The notes under the pieces were generated by a model that had not been told where the DNA came from, did not search any database, and worked only from the letters and a program-made list of their open reading frames with translations. The position numbers and the translations under genes were made by a program. DNA of 64,000 bases from Nocardia acididurans (GTDB taxonomy: Bacteria > Actinomycetota > Actinomycetes > Mycobacteriales > Mycobacteriaceae), in contig NZ_JAERRJ010000008.1 in the NCBI RefSeq assembly GCF_016741815.1, positions 1 to 64,000 on the forward strand. The letters run 5' to 3'. This document shows, in pieces, positions 17,033 through 24,961 of the stretch. How positions within the stretch are numbered: position 1 is the first letter of the stretch; every line of letters starts with the position of its first letter.

Positions 17033-17982
17033 TTACCACGCGCCGATCAGTGGCGCCTCGCGCGCCCGCCGCCGCCATTCCCCGGCGAGGCGATCGAGCC
17101 GCCGCGGGTCCGTGATGCCGCGCACGCCCGCGATCCTGTCGTCACGGACCTCCAGAACAGTGACGCCCAGGACCCGGTCGTCGAGTGCGGCCAGCATGGC
17201 CGGGCAGCCGTTGACGACGACGGCGTGGATCGAGGGCGAGCCGCCGACGAGTCTGCGCTTGGCCGGTGACGGTTTGAAGGCCCGCATCGCTTCGGCGAGC
17301 CGCCGCGGCGTCGTGAACCGGATCAGCGTCTCGGCCAGGCCCAGCCCCAGTCCGGCGGAGTCCGAGAGGCCGGTCGCGTCGTCGGTCAGCAGCGCGATGA
17401 GCTGTTCGGTCCGGCCCGAGGCCGCCGCCGTGACGAATGCCTCGACAATGCGGCGCGCGGCGGCCTGGTCGACGTCGGTATTGTTGCCGGCGTTGGTGAT
17501 TCGACGCCGGGCGCGGTGGATGTGCTGCTGACTCGCGGATTCGGTGATGCCCAGCATCTCGGCGATCTCGGCATGGCTGTACGAAAGGCTTCGTGCAGAA
17601 CGTATACCGCCCGCGCCACCGGCGACAGACGCTCCATGAGCGTCAGCACCGCCAGGGTCACCGATTCCCGCTGCTCGACCGTATCGGCCGGGCCCAGCAT
17701 GGGGTCGCCGTCGAGGAGCGGTTCGGGCATCCAGGCGCCGACCGCGCGTTCGCGTCGCGCCTTCGCCGACCGCAGCCGGTCGAGGGCCAGATTGGTGACG
17801 ACCTTCGTCAGCCAGGCCTCGGGCACCTCGACGTACTGCTGATCGGCGGCCTGCCACCGCAGGAAGGCGTCCTGGACCGTGTCCTCGGCGTCGGCGGCCG
17901 AGCCGAGCAGGCGGTAGGCGAGCGAGGCCAGCCGGTTCCGGCTGGCCTCGAAACGCGCCACGGTGGCGGTGTCCATGAGCAT
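17033..17982 (-). pseudogene. ECF41/SigJ-type sigma factor, split by a single-base deletion
   Basis: An extracytoplasmic-function sigma factor with a fused SnoaL-like C-terminal domain. From the ATG at 17982 the frame gives region 2 (RLASLAYRLLGSAADAEDTV, QDAFLRWQ), the linker motif AVGAWMPEPLLD typical of ECF41, and the start of region 4 (SPVARAVYVLHEAF). It then leaves frame. The adjoining frame carries SYSHAEIAEMLGITESASQQ, the region 4 helix-turn-helix, and the SnoaL-like tail to 17033. Adding one base at the AAA run (17591-17593 on the plus strand) joins LHEAF to SYSHAEIAEM and yields 316 residues, the normal size. It lies 10 bases downstream of an FAD oxidoreductase, the usual ECF41 partner. 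As read, the truncated product would lack region 4. Confidence 0.87.
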
Positions 17983-17992
17983 GGGCACGACC

Positions 17993-19183
17993 CTATGCGG
18001 TGGCCGTCTCGCGCGAATCCGCGCGGCTGCCGGCCGAGCGGTACCTGTGGTTCGGCTTCCCGAACGTCGGACGGCTGATCGCCCAGGCACTGGTCGCCAC
18101 GATCGCCGACTTGACCCGGGCCGCCGAGCGCCCGCGCAGCGCCCCGGGCTTCGCCCGCGCGTCCTCGTCGACCAACTGGAAGATCCCGTCCTTGCGACCG
18201 AGGCTGATGTGGTTGCCGACATAGGGCAGTGCGCTCGCCTTGATCCCGCGACCGGTCAGGTCTCCGATGATCGTCGCGGCCGCCTGCGTGCCGGTGAATC
18301 CCGCTGACGCACAGGACATCGGCAACGGATGGCCGTTCTCCCCGAGGACGAAGACACTGTCCCCGGCGGCGTACACATTCGGATGCGAGACCGAGCGCAT
18401 CTGCCGGTCGACGGTGATCTGTCCGTTCGGCTCCACCGCGAGACCACTGGCGGCGGCGATCGGGTGGACGGCGAACCCCGCCGCCCACACCGTCGCATCC
18501 GCGGCGAAGACGGTGCCGTCGGCGGCCGACGCGCCCGCCGCCGTGACGCGTTCGATCCTGGTGTGCTCGTGGACGGTGATGCCGAAGCGGTCGAAGGCGC
18601 GCAGGAGATGACGGCGTGCCTTCGGCCCCAGCCAGCCGCCCAGTTCGCCGCTGGTGGCCAGACCGACCCGAAGCGCCGGATGGGCTTCCGCGATCTCGGT
18701 CGCGGCTTCGATCGCGGTCAGGTTGCCGCCGATCACCAGCACCCGTCCGGTCTCGCCCAGCTCGTCGAGGCGGGCGCGCAAACGCAGCGCGGCGGGACGC
18801 GCCGCCACGTGGAAGGCGTGCTCGGCGACTCCCGGCACATCGTGGTCGGCGGCGGTACTGCCGAGGGTGTAGAGGAGGGTGTCGTATTCGAGCCGATCGA
18901 CGCCCGCGTTGTCGGTGACCGTCACGGTCCGGGCGTCGGCGTCGACGCCGGTCACCTTAGCCACCCGAAGCCGAATATCGGTGCCCGCGAACACCTCCGC
19001 CAGCGGCCGGTGCGGCAGCTCGTGCCCGGCGGCGAGCTGGTGCAGGCGCAGCCGCTCGACGAAATCGGGTTCGGCGTTGACGACCGTGATCTCGAAGTCG
19101 TCGCAGTGCAGCTGACGAGCCAGGTATCCGGCGGTGTAGGCCCCGGCGTATCCGGCTCCGAGAACAACGATGCGGTGCTTCAT
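17993..19183 (-). CDS. FAD-dependent NAD(P)H oxidoreductase (NDH-2-like), ECF41 partner
   Basis: 396 residues from the ATG at 19183, with AGGAGC upstream. The FAD motif VVLGAGYAGAYTAGYLA opens the protein. A second dinucleotide motif (VLVIGGNLTAIEAATEIAE) binds NAD(P)H, and VYAAGDSVFVLGENGHPLPM is the FAD-ribityl signature. The length and the C-terminal KDGIFQLVDEDAR region suit the type II NADH dehydrogenase/ferredoxin-reductase group. It shares an operon with the sigma factor. ECF41 sigma factors usually control exactly one neighbouring carboxymuconolactone decarboxylase, oxidoreductase or epimerase gene, so this is the likely sole target. A matching promoter sits upstream at 19216-19242. 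The redox substrate is unknown. Confidence 0.88.
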   Translation of the reverse strand: MKHRIVVLGAGYAGAYTAGYLARQLHCDDFEITVVNAEPDFVERLRLHQLAAGHELPHRPLAEVFAGTDIRLRVAKVTGVDADARTVTVTDNAGVDRLEYDTLLYTLGSTAADHDVPGVAEHAFHVAARPAALRLRARLDELGETGRVLVIGGNLTAIEAATEIAEAHPALRVGLATSGELGGWLGPKARRHLLRAFDRFGITVHEHTRIERVTAAGASAADGTVFAADATVWAAGFAVHPIAAASGLAVEPNGQITVDRQMRSVSHPNVYAAGDSVFVLGENGHPLPMSCASAGFTGTQAAATIIGDLTGRGIKASALPYVGNHISLGRKDGIFQLVDEDARAKPGALRGRSAARVKSAIVATSAWAISRPTFGKPNHRYRSAGSRADSRETATA

Positions 19184-19215
19184 GATTCGCTCCTGTCTGG
19201 TTCGCGTGCTGCTTG

Positions 19216-19242
19216 AACGAGACAGCCTCCGAATTCCTGACA
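19216..19242 (-). promoter_or_regulatory. Putative ECF41-type promoter
   Basis: On the minus strand TGTCAGG (19242-19236), a 16-base spacer and CGTT (19219-19216) closely resemble the ECF41 consensus TGTCACA-N16-CGTC. It lies 33 bases before the oxidoreductase ATG, leaving a short leader with a good ribosome site. It would make the oxidoreductase-sigma operon autoregulated. Confidence 0.55.
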
Positions 19243-19389
19243 CCCCTCATCGGTGAGCTGGGTCACGTCGGCGGGAGCGCACCGCCGTCGGCCGTCAATA
19301 CGTCGGTGCTGCCGCGCTGCAAACTGTCATCCCCTGCGTACATCCTTCGGCGGATGCGGCCGAGGGGGTTGTTCGCTGAGGGTGGGGGT

Positions 19390-20826
19390 ATGCGATCACT
19401 CGTGCGGTGGGTACTGGTGCCGGTGCTGCTCGCGACCGGGTGCGGCGGGACGACGGCGCAGGATCCGGGAACCACGTGGTCGGCGTGCGCACCGGCGGGC
19501 GTCGACGCCGCGGGGCGGAGTTGGGAGTGCGCGGTTGTCCGCGCCCCGCTCGACTACCGCGAGCCGGACGGCGCGTCGATCGATCTCGCTGTCATCCGCA
19601 GTCGCACAGCCGATCCCGCGCAACGGCTCGGTTCGCTGGTGTACAACCCCGGCGGGCCGGGCGGTTCGGGATTCGAGACCGTGGCCGCCGCCGCCGCGAA
19701 ATTCGCCGCCGCACTGGATCGATACGACCTGGTGTCCTGGGATCCACGCGGTGTCGGCCGTAGCGCGCCGGTGGTGTGCGGTGCCGTCGAGTTGCCGGAA
19801 CGAGTGCCGAGGTCCGATGCGGAATGGGCCGAACTGGACGCGGCCAGTGGACAATTCGCCGACTCCTGCAGCGCCGAATCCGGCCGGCTGCTGCCGCACC
19901 TCGGTCTCTTCGACTCCGCCCGCGATATCGATCTGATCCGCGCCGCGCTCGGCGAGGAGACACTGAACTTCCTCGGGGTCTCCTACGGCGGGCAACTGGG
20001 CGCCGCCTATGCGACGGTCTTCCCCCACCGGGTCGGGCGGATGGTGCTCGACGCGCCCGGTACACCACTGCGCACGTTCCAGCGCAGCCTGCTCGATCAG
20101 GCCGAGGGGAGCGAGGCGGCACTGCGGCGATTCCTCGCGTTCTGCCTGTCGGGGAGCTGCCCGTTGGGTGCGACCGAGCCGGAGGCGCTCGAGCGCGTCG
20201 ACGCGTTGCTCGCGCAGGCCGATTCCGCGCCCCTGCCGACCGGACGGGAGCCGCTGACTCGCGCGGTGGCGGTGGCCGCCCTCGGTATCGGCCTGGCCGC
20301 GCCGGAGATCTGGCCACAGTTGACAACCGCTCTCGCCCTGGCGCTTTCGGGCGACGGCTCCGAATTGATCAGCTACGCGGACCTTTTCACCGGCCGCGCC
20401 CCGGACGGTTCGGTCTCCAACTTCGCGGCGATCAATACCGCGGTGAACTGTGCGGACTATCCCGACGTGTACTCCGCCGACCAGATCCGGGCACTGCTGC
20501 CGGCTTTCGCCCAGACATCACCCCGCTTCGGCGAACTGACCGGACTCCGCCTGCTCGAATGCACCCACTGGCCCGTGCACGGCGTCGGACGCGACCGCCT
20601 CGACGGAACGGGCGCCGCGCCGATCCTGCTCCTCGGCAATCTCGGTGATCCGCAGGCGCGCTACGACTGGGTCCGCGAAGTGGCCGACGCGCTCGCCTCC
20701 GGCGTGCTGCTCACCTACGACGGTGTCGGCCACGGCGCCTACGGCGGTGTGAACACCTGCGTGGACGCCGTGGTGAACGCCTACCTCGACGAGGGCACGC
20801 TTCCCGCACCGGAAACGCGCTGCTGA
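19390..20826 (+). CDS. Secreted alpha/beta hydrolase lipoprotein (S33 peptidase, Tap/Slp type)
   Basis: 478 residues from the ATG at 19390 (GGTGGGGGT before it). A signal peptide ends in a lipobox, LLATGCGG, with Cys18 as the lipid anchor. The hydrolase core shows NPGGPGGSGFET (oxyanion loop), SWDPRGVGRS, the nucleophile in LGVSYGGQLGAAYA, a candidate acid in LLLGNLGDPQARYDW and the histidine in YDGVGHGAYG. This is the architecture of actinobacterial tripeptidyl aminopeptidases and the SCO7095-like family, with a C-terminal TAP-like domain. It probably trims peptides or esters at the cell surface. It is divergent from the ECF41 operon and close to the Mug gene downstream. Confidence 0.88.
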   Translation: MRSLVRWVLVPVLLATGCGGTTAQDPGTTWSACAPAGVDAAGRSWECAVVRAPLDYREPDGASIDLAVIRSRTADPAQRLGSLVYNPGGPGGSGFETVAAAAAKFAAALDRYDLVSWDPRGVGRSAPVVCGAVELPERVPRSDAEWAELDAASGQFADSCSAESGRLLPHLGLFDSARDIDLIRAALGEETLNFLGVSYGGQLGAAYATVFPHRVGRMVLDAPGTPLRTFQRSLLDQAEGSEAALRRFLAFCLSGSCPLGATEPEALERVDALLAQADSAPLPTGREPLTRAVAVAALGIGLAAPEIWPQLTTALALALSGDGSELISYADLFTGRAPDGSVSNFAAINTAVNCADYPDVYSADQIRALLPAFAQTSPRFGELTGLRLLECTHWPVHGVGRDRLDGTGAAPILLLGNLGDPQARYDWVREVADALASGVLLTYDGVGHGAYGGVNTCVDAVVNAYLDEGTLPAPETRC

Positions 20827-20873
20827 CCCAGCCCTCGGTGCACGGGCCAGGCGCTCCCCGGCAGACTGAGGGG

Positions 20874-21446
20874 ATGGGTTCTGGTTCGTCAGCTCGGCCG
20901 TCGCCCGCGGATCTGGCCGCGGCGCAGGACAAGACCGTGCCCGATGTGATCGGGCCCGGTTTGCGGGTGCTGTTCTGCGGAATCAATCCGGGTTTGTGGT
21001 CCGGGGCGACCGGACTTCACTTCGCTCGTCCGGGAAATCGGTTCTGGCCGGCGCTGCATCGGTCCGGTTTCACGCCGCGCCAACTGCGACCCGAGGAGCA
21101 GCGCGAACTGCTCGGGCTCGGCATGGGGATCACGAATGTGGCCGCGCGTACGACCGCCAAGGCCGAGCAGTTGACTACCGACGAGCTGCGTGCCGGTGGG
21201 CGTGAACTGGTTGAGCGGGTCGAGCGGTATCGGCCGCGTGTGCTGGCCGTACTCGGAATCGGCGCTTACCGCACGGCTTTCGGTCGTCCACGCGCCGCGA
21301 TCGGTCCCCAATCCGACCGAATCGGCGATACCGCGGTGTGGGTTCTTCCCAATCCCAGCGGCCTCAACGCCCACTACACACTCGACGCCCTGGCCGCTGA
21401 ATTCCGTGCGCTGCGTGCGGTCGTCGACACCGGTCGCACCGGGTAG
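20874..21446 (+). CDS. mug: G/U mismatch-specific DNA glycosylase
   Basis: 190 residues from the ATG at 20874. It removes uracil or ethenocytosine opposite guanine in double-stranded DNA. Motif 1 is FCGINPGLWSGATGLHFARP, where the asparagine of GINPG activates the attacking water. The second motif is LPNPSGLNAHY, which contacts the opposite guanine through the wedge (NPSGLN). GNRFWPALHRSGFTP is also characteristic. Length is slightly above E. coli Mug because of a 25-residue polar N-terminus. It is a stand-alone gene, 47 bases after the secreted hydrolase. Confidence 0.93.
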   Translation: MGSGSSARPSPADLAAAQDKTVPDVIGPGLRVLFCGINPGLWSGATGLHFARPGNRFWPALHRSGFTPRQLRPEEQRELLGLGMGITNVAARTTAKAEQLTTDELRAGGRELVERVERYRPRVLAVLGIGAYRTAFGRPRAAIGPQSDRIGDTAVWVLPNPSGLNAHYTLDALAAEFRALRAVVDTGRTG

Positions 21447-21546
21447 CCAGCGGACCCGGAGAATTTCTACCAGCCCCCGGTTCTGGCGGGTGTAGTCGCC
21501 TCGTAGTGCGAAGTATGGTTCTGCCGTACCACTTCGAGGAGGTTTC

Positions 21547-23409
21547 ATGGCGGTTGCCGGGCGATTTTCGCGCCTTGGATTGATGGCCGGAATCGTTTCC
21601 ACCGCTGTGCTTTTCGGCCTCGGCGGCTGGGATCGGCGCTGGATCGCCGATGACGGGTTGACGGTGTTGCGCACCGTGCGCAACCTGCTGGCGGGCAATG
21701 GACCCGTCTTCAACGCGGGGGAGCGGGTCGAGGTCAACACCAGTACGGCCTGGACGTACCTGATCTGGTTCTTCAGCTGGGTCACTCGGGCGCGGCTGGA
21801 ATATGTGGTGCTGGGTCTCGCTCTGGCACTGTCGATTACGGCCATCGTGTTCGCCATGCTCGGTGCGGCCCGGCTGTGGGGAGGCCGGCGGTGGGTACTT
21901 CCCGCGGGCGCCCTGGTGTACATCGCGCTGCCGCCGGCGCGGGACTACGCCACGTCGGGGCTCGAATCCGGTCTGGTGATCTGCTGGCTGGCACTGCTGT
22001 GGTGGCTGATGATCGGTTGGAGCCGCTCCGAGGAGTCGCGGCCCGCCGGTGTGTACGGCGCGGCGTTCGTCGCCGGTCTGGGTCCGGTGATCCGGCCCGA
22101 GATGACGGTGGTGGGAGCGCTTGCGCTGCTGATGATCTGGTGCGCGCCGGTGCCCGGGAACCAGCCGCGCCCGTGGTTGTTCCGGATTCGGCTCGTGGTG
22201 GTGGCGGGGCTGGTTCCGGTCGGCTATCAGGTGTGGCGGATGGGCTATTACGGTCTGCCGTACCCGAATACGGCTGTCGCCAAGGACGCGGGCGCGGCGA
22301 AGTGGCGGCAGGGGCTGGGCTACCTCTGGAATCTGGTGGGACCGTACTGGTTGTGGGTGCCGATGCTCGCACTCGGTGTGGCGGCACTGGTGGCGGTGTG
22401 GTCCCGGTACGGCCTTGTCAGGATCGGCGACGGACCGAAACCCGCTGTGCGTGAGCGGATTCGGAATTGGCGGCGCGCGCTGCGATCCCCGGCCGCCCCG
22501 GTCGCGCTGATGCTCGGCAGTGCGGTTCTGCTCACCGGCTACGAAATTCGGGTCGGCGGCGACTTCATGCACGGTCGCATGCTGCTGCCCCCGCTGTTCT
22601 GTGCTCTGCTGCCCGTCATGGTGATCCCGCTGAAGCCTGTTGCGGCCCAGGCGAATACCCGCCGCAACCCGAGCCGCACGGTCGTGGCGGCGGCGCTGGC
22701 GGTGACCGCGGGCTGGGCGCTGTGTGCCGCGCAGACCACCGCCATCACGACCGGCAACCGAATCACCGCCTCCGGCATCGCCGACGAGCGGGGCTACTAC
22801 GTGCAGACCACTGGCCGTCAGCACCCGATTCGGGCCGAGGACTACCTGGACTACCCGCGCCTGCGCGCCATGCTACGAATGACATCCCGAAATCCCCACG
22901 GCGGCTTGGTGATCAACACTCCATCCTTCACCGACTGGTACCTCGTCCGACCGCCGGCCACGGACACGCCCGGGGGCGCGGGTCACACCCTCTACTACAT
23001 GAATATCGGCATGATGAGCATGAACACGCCGCTCGGCGTGCGCGTCCTCGATCCGATGGGCCTGGCCTACCCCCTCGCCGCACACACCGCGCGCTTCCCC
23101 GACGCGCGCATCGGCCACGACAAGAACCTCGACTCCGACTGGGTGGTCGTCGATTCCGGCGTGCTCGACCACTTCCCGTGGCTGCCTTCCTATCTCGGCC
23201 AGGAATGGGTGGACCGCATCCGAACCGCCCTGACCTGTCCGCAAACCCAGGACCTGCTGGCCTCCACCCGCGCGCCCCTCACCGCCGACCGTTTCCTGCG
23301 CAACCTCCACCAGTCCCCGACCTACGCCCGCTACCGCATCGACCGGGTCCCGGAGAACGAGATCGCACGCTGCCGCCTGACCGAACCGGCGGGTTCCTCG
23401 GGGCCGTGA
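21547..23409 (+). CDS. aftB: AftB-like terminal beta-(1,2)-arabinofuranosyltransferase
   Basis: 620 residues with about ten transmembrane helices followed by a C-terminal periplasmic domain of about 200 residues. The first periplasmic loop holds RRWIADDGLTVLRTVRNLL, where the Asp35-Asp36 pair corresponds to the catalytic acidic motif of GT-C enzymes, then GNGPVFNAGERVEVNTSTAW and SGLESGLVICWLALLWW. These match mycobacterial AftB (Rv3805c, 627 residues) almost motif for motif. AftB adds the last beta-1,2-arabinose to arabinogalactan and lipoarabinomannan from decaprenyl-phosphoarabinose. Databases often label it flagellar motor control protein ZomB. An AGGAGGT site lies just before the ATG. 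No other arabinogalactan genes are nearby, so it could be a second copy. Confidence 0.85.
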   Translation: MAVAGRFSRLGLMAGIVSTAVLFGLGGWDRRWIADDGLTVLRTVRNLLAGNGPVFNAGERVEVNTSTAWTYLIWFFSWVTRARLEYVVLGLALALSITAIVFAMLGAARLWGGRRWVLPAGALVYIALPPARDYATSGLESGLVICWLALLWWLMIGWSRSEESRPAGVYGAAFVAGLGPVIRPEMTVVGALALLMIWCAPVPGNQPRPWLFRIRLVVVAGLVPVGYQVWRMGYYGLPYPNTAVAKDAGAAKWRQGLGYLWNLVGPYWLWVPMLALGVAALVAVWSRYGLVRIGDGPKPAVRERIRNWRRALRSPAAPVALMLGSAVLLTGYEIRVGGDFMHGRMLLPPLFCALLPVMVIPLKPVAAQANTRRNPSRTVVAAALAVTAGWALCAAQTTAITTGNRITASGIADERGYYVQTTGRQHPIRAEDYLDYPRLRAMLRMTSRNPHGGLVINTPSFTDWYLVRPPATDTPGGAGHTLYYMNIGMMSMNTPLGVRVLDPMGLAYPLAAHTARFPDARIGHDKNLDSDWVVVDSGVLDHFPWLPSYLGQEWVDRIRTALTCPQTQDLLASTRAPLTADRFLRNLHQSPTYARYRIDRVPENEIARCRLTEPAGSSGP

Positions 23410-23453
23410 CGTCCTCGGTCAACGCCGTGTTCGGCCGACCTTCGCGGTTTGCT

Positions 23454-24170
23454 TCAGAGTGCGTACGGGGTGAGCAGGGTGGACTGCCCGGCGTAGGTGG
23501 GAGCGCCGTCCTGGTCCTTCGGGAGTGCGGTGAGGCGTTTCCGGCTGGCGATGGCGCGCAAGTACGCCGGGTCGAGACCGTGGTCGCGAAGCTGAGCGTC
23601 GGTGAGGGTGATGTGCTGCCAGATCCGGTAGTCACCGAGCTTGCGATGAGCGTCGTTGAGGGCGACCACGGTGGCCAGGAATTTCTCGGCGTAAGGATCG
23701 AATTCCATTTCGCGGAGAGGCAATTCGCCCGCTGTGACGGCGGCGGCGATATTGCGCCGCACGCCGTCGGCGAAACGGAACAGATAGACGGCGTGCCGAT
23801 CGGAGCGTTGGGCCTGTTTGGCGAGAGCGGCGGCGACGGCCGCCTCGTCGTCGGGGCGCAGCAGGTACTCACCGAGGAAGAAGCCGTTGAGATCCTCAGG
23901 TTCCAGGACGCTTACATTGAGTTGAATCGCACGCCCGTTCACGGTGAACGACCGCTCGTAGTTGCCCGTCGTGAGGTTGGTCAGGATCTTCTCGATATCA
24001 GGCCACATCTGATCGAAGTCCGCCGCGGCCAGATTCTTGTGCGGAGTTCCGGTCAATTTCAGGTGCCGGTAGTACTCGTCCTGCATCCAGCTCGAGATAT
24101 CCGACCTGAGCTCGAGCCGCTTGGCGAGTTCGGCCGCCGTATTCCGCAGCTGAGATTTCGTGATTCCCAT
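23454..24170 (-). CDS. Hypothetical protein, function unknown
   Basis: 238 residues from the ATG at 24170, which has GGGGTGAT five bases before it; a GTG at 24179 is the alternative. The protein is soluble, without signal peptide or membrane helices, and mildly charged. Recognisable blocks are helical: ITKSQLRNTAAELAKRLELR, AADFDQMWPDIEKILTNL, FFLGEYLLRPDDEAAVAAAL, and DPYAEKFLATVVALNDAHRK. It ends in a flexible tail. I recognise no family. Codon use looks like that of its neighbours, so it is probably a real resident gene. It converges with aftB and shares its direction with the two-helix membrane protein upstream. Confidence 0.65.
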   Translation of the reverse strand: MGITKSQLRNTAAELAKRLELRSDISSWMQDEYYRHLKLTGTPHKNLAAADFDQMWPDIEKILTNLTTGNYERSFTVNGRAIQLNVSVLEPEDLNGFFLGEYLLRPDDEAAVAAALAKQAQRSDRHAVYLFRFADGVRRNIAAAVTAGELPLREMEFDPYAEKFLATVVALNDAHRKLGDYRIWQHITLTDAQLRDHGLDPAYLRAIASRKRLTALPKDQDGAPTYAGQSTLLTPYAL

Positions 24171-24304
24171 GGCGATCACCCCGAATCATGGTGCAGTTCA
24201 ACATGGCCAGGATAGGGCGCGGGGCCTGGGGTGATGCCGGTTACGCAGCCGCGTGGCACAGATGGACAGTGTCGAGCCGCGGGGTTGGCTGGTTTGGTGC
24301 CGCG

Positions 24305-24637
24305 TCAGTGTCCCTGCTGGTCGGTGAGGTTCAGCCCTTCCTTGGCTTTGACGCGTTTGTGCTCGAGCAGGATCCATGTGATTCCCGCACCGCCCAGCAC
24401 CACGGTGGCGATGCCGCCGACGAGGACCCAGCCTTCGAACCCGTAGCCGGCGGCCGTCAGTGTCGCCGCCAAAGCGATGATGGCCAGCGCGCACAGGATG
24501 ATCCCGGGGATGTTGTAGCCATCCTCGATGCCCTCGCCTGCGTGATTTCTCGTGGTGCGGTGGTGGTCGGGAAACTCGTTGTGCGTCCGGCGCAGCCGAC
24601 GAAGCGCGGAAGCCGATTGCGGATTCGAGAAGGTCAT
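24305..24637 (-). CDS. Small two-helix membrane protein
   Basis: 110 residues from the ATG at 24637, five bases after an AAGGAG. The N-terminal 45 residues are polar and arginine-rich (SALRRLRRTHNEFPDHHRTT). Two hydrophobic helices follow (IPGIILCALAIIALAATLTA and WVLVGGIATVVLGGAGITWI) with a charged tail, LLEHKRVKAKEGLN. It resembles the many small uncharacterised actinobacterial proteins of the Usp/MFS-adjacent type. I cannot name a family or a role. Divergent from the DEAD-box helicase. Confidence 0.7.
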   Translation of the reverse strand: MTFSNPQSASALRRLRRTHNEFPDHHRTTRNHAGEGIEDGYNIPGIILCALAIIALAATLTAAGYGFEGWVLVGGIATVVLGGAGITWILLEHKRVKAKEGLNLTDQQGH

Positions 24638-24961
24638 CACGTCTCCTTCGCTTGTGTGTCATGCCGACTCGATGCCACCCGGCTACCCGCGAGCCTGCGC
24701 GATAAACGCCCGGACCCCCTCGGTCGTTCGGTCGCGGGGCCGCCCTGCCGATGGTGGGCGCGAGCCGGAATCGCCCCGCCACCCGGTGCGAGTGCGGGGG
24801 AGCGTGGGCGGTGGGCTATCGTTGAGGACATCGAGGAGTGATCTTGCTTGCTCCTGACCGTCGTGGATGATTTCTTTCGCGTCGGCTCCCAGCGGTTACC
24901 GCAATTTCCGCACACCGCTGAAGGCTCAGCCCGAACGCTCGAAAGGCAACCCCGAAATCCC
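24638..24961. other. Intergenic region upstream of the DEAD-box helicase
   Basis: 324 bases between divergent genes. The last 120 bases before the helicase may be a long leader, as is common for cold-inducible RNA helicases, but I find no conserved leader motif or riboswitch. No RNA gene is visible. Confidence 0.35.

Noticed and set aside
24188..24841. Plus-strand frame opposite the two-helix membrane protein
   Set aside because: No coherent motifs; the minus-strand protein has a good ribosome site and clear membrane helices.
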